DNA of 10,111 nucleotides from Kiritimatiellia bacterium (GTDB taxonomy: Bacteria; Verrucomicrobiota; Kiritimatiellia; RFP12; UBA3636): positions 1-10,111 of the forward strand of contig JAEDLN010000068.1 of assembly GCA_016295275.1 (NCBI GenBank), read 5' to 3'. Made by a program: the position numbers and the translations under genes. This document shows positions 1-6,801 of this stretch, in pieces. Positions within the stretch are counted from its first letter, which is position 1; every line of letters starts with the position of its first letter. The notes under the pieces were generated by a model. That model worked only from the letters and a program-made list of their open reading frames with translations, was not told where the DNA came from and ran no database searches.

Positions 1-795
1 CTCATCGACGAAGCGCGCACCCCGCTCATCATCTCCGGCCCCTCGCAGCGCTCGGCCTCGGGCGAGTATGTGGCCCAGAAGCCGCGCGTGGAGCGGGTCT
101 TCCGCGAACAGACGCGCATCTGCACCCAGCTGATTGCCGAAGCCAAGGAGCTCATCGCCAAGGGCGATACGGACGCTGCCATGCGCAAGCTCTATCAGGT
201 CTATCACGGCACGCCAAAGAACAAGCAGTTCCAGCACCTGATTGAAGAGCCGGCCGTGCGGCGGCTCCACGAGCAGGTCGAGGCGATGATGCTCACCGAT
301 ATGCGCAAGTATGAGGCGCGCGACCTCAAGGAGCTGCTCCTCTTCACCATCGATGAGAAGACCCGCGAAGTCTCCCTGACCGACAAGGGCACCAAGTTCA
401 TCTCCCCCGACGATCCGGAGATGTATGTGATGCCCGACCTCGCCGGCGAGCTCGCCGCCCTTGAAGGCAAAACCGGCCTCTCGGCCGAGGAGCGCGTGGC
501 CGAGCGCCGCGCCATCCAGGAGAGCTTCGCGGCCAAGAGCGAACGCCTGCACGTGGTTGACCAGCTCCTGCGCGCCTACGCCCTCTACAACCGCGACGAA
601 GCGTATGTGGTGCAGGATAACAAGGTGCTCATCGTCGATGAGTTCACCGGGCGCATCCTCCCCGGCCGCCGGTGGAGCGAGGGGCTGCATCAGGCGGTCG
701 AAGCCAAGGAAGGCGTGGACATCGAGCGCGAAACGCAAACGCTCGCCACAATTACCATCCAGAACTACTTCCGCCTCTACAAGAAGCTCTCCGGC
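1..795 (+). other. Segment of secA with distinct codon usage
   Basis: By hand count, the 260 codons from 1 to 780 contain 10 GGC, 2 GGG and no GGA or GGT glycine codons. They contain 10 GTG out of 17 valine codons, and about 87% of third positions are G or C (226 of 260). From 802 to 1200 glycine is 7 GGA and 2 GGT with no GGC, valine is never GTG (0 of 14), and third-position GC over 841-1320 is about 69%. The rest of the window resembles the second pattern. The boundary is probably between about 745 and 802, inside a stretch where the protein is nearly invariant across bacteria. The encoded protein is continuous, so this is a compositional join and not a frameshift. Confidence 0.7.
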
Positions 796-2427
796 ATGAC
801 CGGAACGGCGGAAACCGAGGCTTCGGAATTCAACGACATTTACCACTTGGACGTCGTCGTCATCCCGACAAACCGCCCGATTCGCCGCGTCGACCGCAAC
901 GATTTGATGTTCCGTACACAACGCGAAAAGTTCGCCGCAATCATCAAAGAGGTCAGCGAATGCCACCGTTTAGGACAGCCGGTCTTGATCGGTACGGTTT
1001 CGGTTGAAACCTCCGAATTCCTTTCGCGCATGTTCCGGCAAGCGGGAATCCCGCACAACGTTCTCAACGCAAAGAACCATGCCCGCGAAGCCGAAATCGT
1101 CGCCCTCGCCGGACAAAAGGGAGCCGTAACCATCGCCACCAATATGGCAGGTCGCGGAACCGATATCAAGCTGGGACCGGATGTCGTCTGGGTTTCGCAG
1201 GATTTGATCCACTCGCAAGTCTCGCTCGACCAGAAGCCAGCCGGAGAGGCGCATACGTTGCGCGAACTGCTCACGGAGCGCCCGTGCGGTCTCTATGTCA
1301 TCGGATCCGAACGGCATGAATCCCGCCGGATCGACCGCCAGCTGCGCGGCCGTTGCGCCCGCCAGGGCGATCCCGGCGCCTCGCGCTTCTACGTTTCGCT
1401 CGAAGACGGTCTCATGCGCCTCTTCGGTTCCGATCGAATCGCAGGCCTCATGACACGGCTCGGCATGCAGGAAGGCGAACCCATCGAACACCGCTGGCTC
1501 AACCGCAGCATCGAAACGGCACAGCGCCGCGTCGAGGAACGCAACTTCTCGATCCGAAAGCGTACGCTCGAATACGATGATGTCATGAACCGCCAGCGCG
1601 CCATCGTCTACGAATTCCGCTCCGATGTTCTCCGAAAGGAAAACGCACACGAGTTGGCGCTCGACATTCTCCACGATGTCGTCCTCACACAAGCCGAAAC
1701 CTATCTGAACGGCAGCGAAAAGGATTGCCAGCCGGAGGATTTCGCCGAATGGATCCAATCGATCTTCCCGGTTCTCGTGACACCCGACGAGCTCAAAGCC
1801 TACGCCGGGCGCCCGGCAGACGCCGCCGAAGAAATCTACAAGCGCGTCGAAGAGGCCTACGAGCTGAAATGCTCGCTTGAAAATCAGGAGGTGTTGCCGC
1901 GCCTGGAACGCTTCGTCCTCTTGCGCGCCATCGACCGCGAATGGCAGGATTATCTCCGCGCCATGGACGATTTGCGCGATGCCGTCCGCTTGCGCGCCTA
2001 CGGCCAGCGCGATCCGCTCATCGAGTTCAAGCGCGAGGCTTATTCCCTCTTCGAACGACTCATGTTCTCGATTAAAACCCGCATCAGCTCGGGTCTTTTC
2101 AGAGCCTCCACATCCGTGGAAAACATGCAGAACTTCATGGCGCAAATTCGCCGTCCGCGCCGCGTCCAGCTGACAAGCCCCTCTTCGGATGGCGCAAACC
2201 AGCCCGATACCCGGACGGGCGCCGAAACACCGCGACCCGCAGCGGCCCCCGTCAGCCAAAAGGCCGACGCCGCCTTCGATCGTATTCTGAACCATGCCGC
2301 CGCCCATCGCGCCGCCTCACAAAACGCCGCCGTCTCCAATGCCAACGGCGTCCATAAAATCGGTCGCAACGATCCCTGCCCCTGCGGTTCCGGCAAAAAA
2401 TACAAAAATTGCCACGGAAAGAAATAA
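1..2427 (+). CDS. secA: Protein translocase ATPase SecA (5' truncated)
   Basis: SecA is the ATP-driven motor that pushes unfolded preproteins through the SecYEG channel at the inner membrane. The reading frame is open from base 1, starting in the NBD1 motif LIDEARTPLIISGP, so roughly the first 210 residues lie outside the window; 808 residues are visible. In order come a preprotein-binding region with a long insertion compared with E. coli SecA, the conserved GRRWSEGLHQAVEAKEG segment (about 664-714), GMTGTAETEA (about 793-822), NBD2 with TNMAGRGTDI (1138-1167) and motif VI RGRCARQGD (1345-1371), then the scaffold and helical wing. A low-complexity Ala/Pro linker leads to a SEC-C zinc motif with Cys codons at 2377, 2383 and 2410 and His at 2413, which in known SecA binds SecB and ribosomes. 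Motif VI has Cys-Ala where most SecAs have Ser-Gly; chlamydial SecA shares this as I recall. Codon usage changes sharply near 780-800 (see findings). A YhaM-like gene follows after 24 bases. Confidence 0.98.
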   Translation, partial: LIDEARTPLIISGPSQRSASGEYVAQKPRVERVFREQTRICTQLIAEAKELIAKGDTDAAMRKLYQVYHGTPKNKQFQHLIEEPAVRRLHEQVEAMMLTDMRKYEARDLKELLLFTIDEKTREVSLTDKGTKFISPDDPEMYVMPDLAGELAALEGKTGLSAEERVAERRAIQESFAAKSERLHVVDQLLRAYALYNRDEAYVVQDNKVLIVDEFTGRILPGRRWSEGLHQAVEAKEGVDIERETQTLATITIQNYFRLYKKLSGMTGTAETEASEFNDIYHLDVVVIPTNRPIRRVDRNDLMFRTQREKFAAIIKEVSECHRLGQPVLIGTVSVETSEFLSRMFRQAGIPHNVLNAKNHAREAEIVALAGQKGAVTIATNMAGRGTDIKLGPDVVWVSQDLIHSQVSLDQKPAGEAHTLRELLTERPCGLYVIGSERHESRRIDRQLRGRCARQGDPGASRFYVSLEDGLMRLFGSDRIAGLMTRLGMQEGEPIEHRWLNRSIETAQRRVEERNFSIRKRTLEYDDVMNRQRAIVYEFRSDVLRKENAHELALDILHDVVLTQAETYLNGSEKDCQPEDFAEWIQSIFPVLVTPDELKAYAGRPADAAEEIYKRVEEAYELKCSLENQEVLPRLERFVLLRAIDREWQDYLRAMDDLRDAVRLRAYGQRDPLIEFKREAYSLFERLMFSIKTRISSGLFRASTSVENMQNFMAQIRRPRRVQLTSPSSDGANQPDTRTGAETPRPAAAPVSQKADAAFDRILNHAAAHRAASQNAAVSNANGVHKIGRNDPCPCGSGKKYKNCHGKK

Positions 2428-2451
2428 CCCTTTTCTTCGAAAGAACGAACC

Positions 2452-3438
2452 ATGGCTGATATCGAATCTCAGACTACGGAAGATCTCCGCGCCGGATTGC
2501 CCTTCCGCGGATGGCTTCTCGTAAAAGAAGCCACCGTCCGCCAAACCGCAAACGGAAAATCGTTTCTCGATCTTCGACTCGTCGACAGTTACGGAACCAT
2601 TCCCGCCAAGGCTTGGGAATACGAAAAGGGGCTGGAACCGTCCGTTGGAACCATTCTTTGGATCGAAGGCTCCGGAAATCTTTATAACGGTCATCTCCAA
2701 CTCCGGGTCGATCGGTTCCGCTTTGCCACGTCCGCCGATGGAAAATCGCCCGCCGATTTCATGCCGCACGCACCCGAAACCCCGGAAACCATGCTCGAGG
2801 AAATTCGCGAAACCGTCGCGCATTTCTCCGATCCCTCCCTGCGGAATATTCTTGCAAAGCTCCTCGAATGGGCCAATGCGGACGGCCGCCTCCTGACGGC
2901 ACCGGCCGCACGGACGCTCCACCATGCCGAACTGGGCGGCCTGCTCTACCATACCATCACCATCCTCCGCGCCGCCAAGGCACTGATGACCGTCTATCGC
3001 GGACTGGATCGCGATCTGCTCTACGCAGGCATCATCGCACACGATCTCGCAAAACTGGACGAAATGCGGACAAACGAGCTCGGACTCGTTGACGACTACT
3101 CGGTCGATGGAAACCTGATCGGTCACATCGTTCGCGGAATCGTCAATATCGAACGCGCCGCCGGCGAAGTCGGCGCCAATCGCGAACGGGCAACGCTCTT
3201 GCAGCATCTTGTCCTTTCCCATCACGGAAAACCGGAATTCGGCTCCCCTGTCCGCCCCGCCGTTCCGGAAGCCCTAATTCTCTCCGCTCTCGACTGCCTG
3301 GATGCCCATCTCTACCAGATCAACAGCACCCTCAAAACACTCCAGCCGGGCCAGTTCTCTCCGCCGGTTTGGGGGCTGGAAAACACAAAGGTCTATCGCC
3401 CCGTCGGCGAAAACGCCGATGCCGCCATCCGGCCGTAG
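2452..3438 (+). CDS. yhaM: YhaM-family 3'-5' exoribonuclease (OB-fold + HD domain)
   Basis: This 328-residue protein matches the architecture of B. subtilis YhaM, a metal-dependent cytoplasmic 3'-5' exoribonuclease that also attacks single-stranded DNA. Residues about 14-95 form an OB-fold nucleic-acid-binding domain (GWLLVKEATVRQT, then a LRLVDSYGTIPAKAW strand pair). Residues about 150-290 form an HD domain with the expected metal ligands: His157-His158, His167 in GGLLYHT, the His197-Asp198 pair in AGIIAHDLAK, His225, and His257-His258 in LSHHGKPEFGSPVRP, followed by Asp281 and Asp284. The GSPVRP stretch is characteristic of YhaM. The ATG at 2452 lies 24 bases after the secA stop; only a weak AAAGAA lies upstream, so the start rests on the fit to the OB domain. 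Family membership is near certain; RNA as the true substrate is inferred from the family. Confidence 0.9.
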   Translation: MADIESQTTEDLRAGLPFRGWLLVKEATVRQTANGKSFLDLRLVDSYGTIPAKAWEYEKGLEPSVGTILWIEGSGNLYNGHLQLRVDRFRFATSADGKSPADFMPHAPETPETMLEEIRETVAHFSDPSLRNILAKLLEWANADGRLLTAPAARTLHHAELGGLLYHTITILRAAKALMTVYRGLDRDLLYAGIIAHDLAKLDEMRTNELGLVDDYSVDGNLIGHIVRGIVNIERAAGEVGANRERATLLQHLVLSHHGKPEFGSPVRPAVPEALILSALDCLDAHLYQINSTLKTLQPGQFSPPVWGLENTKVYRPVGENADAAIRP

Positions 3439-3467
3439 ATTCCCGCCACCGCTTCACCAACCGTTCC

Positions 3468-4046
3468 ATGAAAAGCGCCCTACGACCACTTTGCTTTTGC
3501 GTTGCCGCCATTTTCTGTGCCGGACTGTTGGGATGCCAAAATCTGGCAATGACCGAGGATGGTCATTTTCGCAGCGAAGCCATTCTCGTGGACGACTCGT
3601 CCCTTAACTGGGTCGAGTTCATCTACCTTCCCAGAAAGACCGGTGCCGTCGCCAACCCGCTTCGGGAACAAACCGGGCGAAAGCGCATCTCCGTTCCCGT
3701 GCGGCTCTCCTTGCTCGGGTCCGGTTCCATCTCCATGAAAATCGGCACCAGCGAACAGGTCGTCAATGACTTTGCAACCGGTTCCGATGCCGATTCCTGG
3801 AACGACATGCAAGAAGATCGCATCAACATCTCGCCCGATATGATGCGCCAAATCCTGCAGGTTTTTGTCGACGAGGGGCTCATTCCGCAATATCCGGCCT
3901 ATCTGCCTCCTCCACAAAAAACGCCTCAAATCCGCTATGTCGGAAAAATCCAAGGGACGAAATTCGGAATGCAGACGGATAATCCGTTCCTTGTGAAACT
4001 CGTCGAGGATTTTCTCCACACCAACTTCGAGCCGCTTCTCCGGTAA
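3468..4046 (+). CDS. Uncharacterised small lipoprotein
   Basis: I do not recognise the family of this 192-residue protein. I chose the ATG at 3468 over an in-frame start at 3369, because the upstream extension is Arg-rich, overlaps the end of the previous gene and would bury the signal peptide. From 3468 the N-terminus has a basic start (MKSALRP), a hydrophobic core of about 13 residues and a lipobox LLGC with Cys23, so it should be lipidated and membrane anchored. The mature part starts polar, has a strand-like middle (ISVPVRLSLLGSGSISMKI, about residues 80-98), an acidic stretch and a helical C-terminus ending FLHTNFEPLLR. There are no transmembrane segments, repeats or obvious catalytic motif. 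It lies 29 bases after the YhaM-like gene and 30 before dnaB, so it is probably co-transcribed. No Shine-Dalgarno sequence is visible. Export and lipidation are well supported; the role is unknown. Confidence 0.8.
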   Translation: MKSALRPLCFCVAAIFCAGLLGCQNLAMTEDGHFRSEAILVDDSSLNWVEFIYLPRKTGAVANPLREQTGRKRISVPVRLSLLGSGSISMKIGTSEQVVNDFATGSDADSWNDMQEDRINISPDMMRQILQVFVDEGLIPQYPAYLPPPQKTPQIRYVGKIQGTKFGMQTDNPFLVKLVEDFLHTNFEPLLR

Positions 4047-4076
4047 GACTTTTCCTCTGTTTGGGTCCGCTTTCTC

Positions 4077-5525
4077 ATGCCACGCACAACGAAAAAAGAC
4101 AAGTTCATTCCGCAGGAATCCATCCGCATCCCGCCCTATAGCGCAGAAGCGGAACGCGCCATTCTCGGTGCGATCCTTCTCGAACCGGCCGCAACTTTCG
4201 AAATGCTGACCGGATACAATCTGCTTCCGGAATGGTTCTATATCGAGTCCAATCGCATCATTTTCGAAACCGCCAACCGGATGTACCAGCAGAAGGCAAC
4301 GGGAATTGACGTGATTACGGTTTTCGATGCGCTTCAAGAGGCGGGTCTTGCCGACCAGGTCGGAGGCATGGCGGCACTTGAAGCCCTGACGCGCGGAGAG
4401 CTGATTGTCGCCCATGCCGAGTATTACGCCAAAATTCTTCGCGACAAGGCCGTTCTCCGCCGAATTATCCGTTCGGCAGAAGAGGCCGCCGCCAAATGCT
4501 ACGAAGCCGATCGTTCCGTCGATACCATTTTGAGCGAAAGCCAAGAGGCCATGTTCGCCATCGGAGAACGAACCGATGCCAACAGCCTGCCCGCATTCGG
4601 CGATTCTCTCAAACAGACCTTCAGCAAGCTCGATAAGCTGTTCAACAACAAAACCGGTTTGAACGGACTTTCTACGGGATTTCGCGATCTGGACCGCATC
4701 ATGCAGGGACTTCGCAATTCCGAAATGATCGTTCTCGCGGCACGTCCGTCCATGGGAAAGACGTCGCTCGCCATGAACATCTGCACCGCCATCGCGCTCG
4801 GAGCCGACGGCACCGGAAAACGGCTCACGAAAAAAGAACCGCTCCCCGTGGCCATCTTCTCGTGCGAAATGTCGACAGACGCCTTGATTACGCGTCTGCT
4901 CTGCGCCATCTCCCATGTGCCGTACTACAACATCATCAACAACGCCTATAACAATGCCGAGACAAATGCCCGGTACTTCAGCGCGTTGACCGCCGGTGCC
5001 GATATTCTGCAAAATGCCCCTATCTACATCGACGATACGGGCGGACTGGATATCGCCGATGTGCGGGCACGGGCGCGCCGCATGAAAAAGCGCTACGGCA
5101 TTCGCCTCATCATGATCGACTACCTGCAACTGCTCAACTGCCGGGACGCCTCCGGCGAAGGACGCCAGCTGGAAACGACGCGCATCTCCGCCGGCATCAA
5201 GGCCATGGCAAAGGAACTCGATATCCCCGTTATCGTCCTATCCCAGCTTTCCCGTCAAACCGAACAACGGGACAAGGAAGGAAAACCGCGTATGTCCGAT
5301 TTGCGCGATTCCGGCTCCATCGAGCAAGATGCAGACGTCATCATGCTCCTGCGCCGGCCTTGCAAATATCCCGGTTCCAGCGGCTCCGAATTCAAAGATC
5401 TTGCCGTTGTCGATGTCGCCAAAAACCGAAACGGCCGCGTCGGTGAAGTCAAACTCACCTTTATCGACGAATTGACGCAATTCGCCGACCGCAACAACGA
5501 CGAGAACCCCGCCGCGCAAGACTAG
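4077..5525 (+). CDS. dnaB: Replicative DNA helicase DnaB
   Basis: DnaB is the hexameric ring helicase that unwinds DNA 5' to 3' at the replication fork and contacts primase through its N-terminal domain. The 482-residue product has the all-helical N-terminal domain (about 18-135, beginning IPPYSAEAERAILGAILLE), a linker, and a RecA-like motor domain. The motor shows Walker A ARPSMGKTS (222-230), the catalytic Glu in FSCEMS (Glu264), Walker B LIMIDYLQLL (344-353), the Gln390 motif SQLSRQ, SDLRDSGSIEQDAD (407-420) and the Arg-finger region KNRNGRVGEV (449-458). Length is close to the family norm (E. coli 471), and there is no intein at the usual Walker A or H4 sites. A short Lys-rich loop (about 242-256) before the FSCEMS strand is longer than in E. 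coli. The ATG at 4077 is 30 bases after the lipoprotein gene with no clear Shine-Dalgarno sequence. It ends facing the nitroreductase gene, with 108 bases between the two stops and no U-tract terminator. Confidence 0.97.
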   Translation: MPRTTKKDKFIPQESIRIPPYSAEAERAILGAILLEPAATFEMLTGYNLLPEWFYIESNRIIFETANRMYQQKATGIDVITVFDALQEAGLADQVGGMAALEALTRGELIVAHAEYYAKILRDKAVLRRIIRSAEEAAAKCYEADRSVDTILSESQEAMFAIGERTDANSLPAFGDSLKQTFSKLDKLFNNKTGLNGLSTGFRDLDRIMQGLRNSEMIVLAARPSMGKTSLAMNICTAIALGADGTGKRLTKKEPLPVAIFSCEMSTDALITRLLCAISHVPYYNIINNAYNNAETNARYFSALTAGADILQNAPIYIDDTGGLDIADVRARARRMKKRYGIRLIMIDYLQLLNCRDASGEGRQLETTRISAGIKAMAKELDIPVIVLSQLSRQTEQRDKEGKPRMSDLRDSGSIEQDADVIMLLRRPCKYPGSSGSEFKDLAVVDVAKNRNGRVGEVKLTFIDELTQFADRNNDENPAAQD

Positions 5526-5633
5526 CGCCGCGATCCCGCTGCGGAATATCGCTCCCGCCCCCTTTCGCGCGTTCCCGCTTCCCCGCCGCCACGCAAACCG
5601 CCGCAACGAAGCTCCTCGCCGGATGTCGTGCGC

Positions 5634-6188
5634 TTAGTCGCGAAATGCCACTTGCTCTTCCACCGGAATGCGAGGCGGTTTCGAAAATTCGGCTTCGCCC
5701 TTTCCAAGCGCAATGACCGAAAGAATGACCTCTTCCTCCGGAATCGCCAGCTGCGCCCGGATGGCATCCGCATCGCGAATGCCGATGACAAGCGAATCGT
5801 AGCCGCCGTTTTTCGCCGCCAGCAAAAGATGATCGCTCGATAGACCGGCATCGTAGGCACCCCACATGTCCGCCAATTCGTTGGCAGGCACGTTCGGCTC
5901 GCCCGCGCGCAGCCGGTAGCCGGATTTCTCCTTCGCAAATGTCACGACAAAGAGCGCAACGGCATGCTCGACGTTTTTCGCATTGAAGGGGGGCAGACAA
6001 CGGGCGGCAAAGTCCGCCTTTGCTTCTGGTTTCGTCAGCACATAGTATCGCGTGCTTTGACAATTCTTCCAGGAAGGAGCTTGCTGCGCTTGGCCGATCA
6101 GCTCCAAAACCGCTTGGCGGGAGAGAGGCTCCGATTCGAGATAATGGCGCGTGCTGTGACGCTGTGCAATGACGTTCGCGAATTCCAT
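5634..6188 (-). CDS. Nitroreductase-family FMN protein
   Basis: This 184-residue protein belongs to the nitroreductase superfamily, whose members are FMN-dependent NAD(P)H oxidoreductases acting on nitro compounds, quinones or other electron acceptors. The N-terminal FMN-phosphate motif QRHSTRHY (residues 9-16) and APSWKNCQSTRYYV (37-50) are typical. So are the central segment around WGAYDAGLSSDHLLLAAKNGG, the following GIRDADAIRAQLAIP, and the C-terminal ALGKGEAEFSKPPR. The size suits the short single-domain class with no fused ferredoxin. The ATG at 6188 has no good Shine-Dalgarno sequence; it lies 51 bases downstream of the HD-domain gene stop on the same strand. It is the last gene of the presumed era-symporter-HD-nitroreductase series and ends facing dnaB. 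The substrate cannot be judged from sequence. Confidence 0.9.
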   Translation of the reverse strand: MEFANVIAQRHSTRHYLESEPLSRQAVLELIGQAQQAPSWKNCQSTRYYVLTKPEAKADFAARCLPPFNAKNVEHAVALFVVTFAKEKSGYRLRAGEPNVPANELADMWGAYDAGLSSDHLLLAAKNGGYDSLVIGIRDADAIRAQLAIPEEEVILSVIALGKGEAEFSKPPRIPVEEQVAFRD

Positions 6189-6239
6189 GGCGTTTCGGCA
6201 AATAAACTGGTTTTCGATGTTGTAGAAAAAAAGAGATTC

Positions 6240-6797
6240 CTACCGGGTTTCGATGGCATGGAGTGCAAGCAACCGTTCGGTTGCCGATGGGGAAAAACGC
6301 CGAAAGGAGGCGAGGACGGCATCCCACGGCTTTTCTCCGCCATCTCCGCTTTTGGAAAAAAACTTGTCGGCATAGCAAATCAATTTTTCGAGCGGTGTCT
6401 CCGGCAAAAAGTCCTGCGGAGGAAGCGGCAACCCTTGCTCACGGATTTCTCCGGCCGTCAGCCCGGACCCCGTATGCCGTTCGCAGACGCGTGCATATTC
6501 CTCCAAATCCAGATGGTGCGCACTGCCATACGCCCGCAAAAGCTCGCCGCCAATCAGCCCGTGCCGCAAATACGGTTCGGAACCCATGCAATGGATGCCT
6601 GGAGCATGGCAACGGGAAACGCCGATATCATGCAGGAGCGCCGCCCGTCCGACTCGCTGCGGATCGAGCCCGTAACGCCGCCAACCCGTCTCTCGAATCA
6701 GCCAAAGGGCTTTGTCGCGTACGCAAACGCTGTGTCGCCACAGCAAAGCGCGAAGCGGGGTTTCCTCCGGATAAAAAGAAAGAAAAATCGAGTCCAT
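6240..6797 (-). CDS. HD-domain phosphohydrolase (HDIG type)
   Basis: This 185-residue protein consists of a single HD metal-dependent phosphohydrolase domain. Visible metal-site candidates are His22 (WRHS), the His56-Asp57 pair in LLHDIGV, His79 in LRHG, His108 in VCERHTG, and Asp144 in CYADKFFSK. The combination HDIG, PGIHCMGSEPY, CERHTGSGLT and ADKFFSK matches, from memory, a conserved uncharacterised phosphohydrolase family common in gut anaerobes. I chose the ATG at 6797. It is preceded by AAAGGA with 8 bases of spacing, one of the best ribosome-binding sites in the window. The longer frame would begin with TTG at 6815, inside the symporter gene. With the ATG, the gene starts 4 bases after the symporter stop, which argues for translational coupling. 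The substrate (a nucleotide or other phosphate ester) is unknown. Confidence 0.88.
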   Translation of the reverse strand: MDSIFLSFYPEETPLRALLWRHSVCVRDKALWLIRETGWRRYGLDPQRVGRAALLHDIGVSRCHAPGIHCMGSEPYLRHGLIGGELLRAYGSAHHLDLEEYARVCERHTGSGLTAGEIREQGLPLPPQDFLPETPLEKLICYADKFFSKSGDGGEKPWDAVLASFRRFSPSATERLLALHAIETR

Positions 6798-6801
6798 TCC
6801 C

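Noticed and set aside
970..2307. Long open frame on the minus strand opposite secA (445 codons)
   Set aside because: It lies entirely opposite a certain secA sequence, has no recognisable domain, and is explained by the GC-rich codon pattern of the real gene, which leaves few stop codons on the opposite strand.
3369..3467. Upstream extension of the lipoprotein gene to 3369
   Set aside because: It overlaps the end of the YhaM-like gene, is Arg-rich and would place the signal peptide internally; the ATG at 3468 fits a normal lipoprotein.
3480..5129. Long open frame on the minus strand opposite the lipoprotein gene and dnaB (549 codons)
   Set aside because: It spans two real genes on the other strand, has no family features and is a compositional shadow.
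4740..5200. Possible intein or large insertion in DnaB
   Set aside because: Walker A and the Walker B region are continuous with normal spacing apart from a short loop, and no intein motifs are present.
5530..5552. Possible terminator hairpin between dnaB and the nitroreductase gene (GCGAT...ATCGC with an inner CCG/CGG)
   Set aside because: The stem is short and interrupted, and no T-run follows on either strand, so it is not enough to call a terminator. The rest of this 108-base gap shows nothing else.
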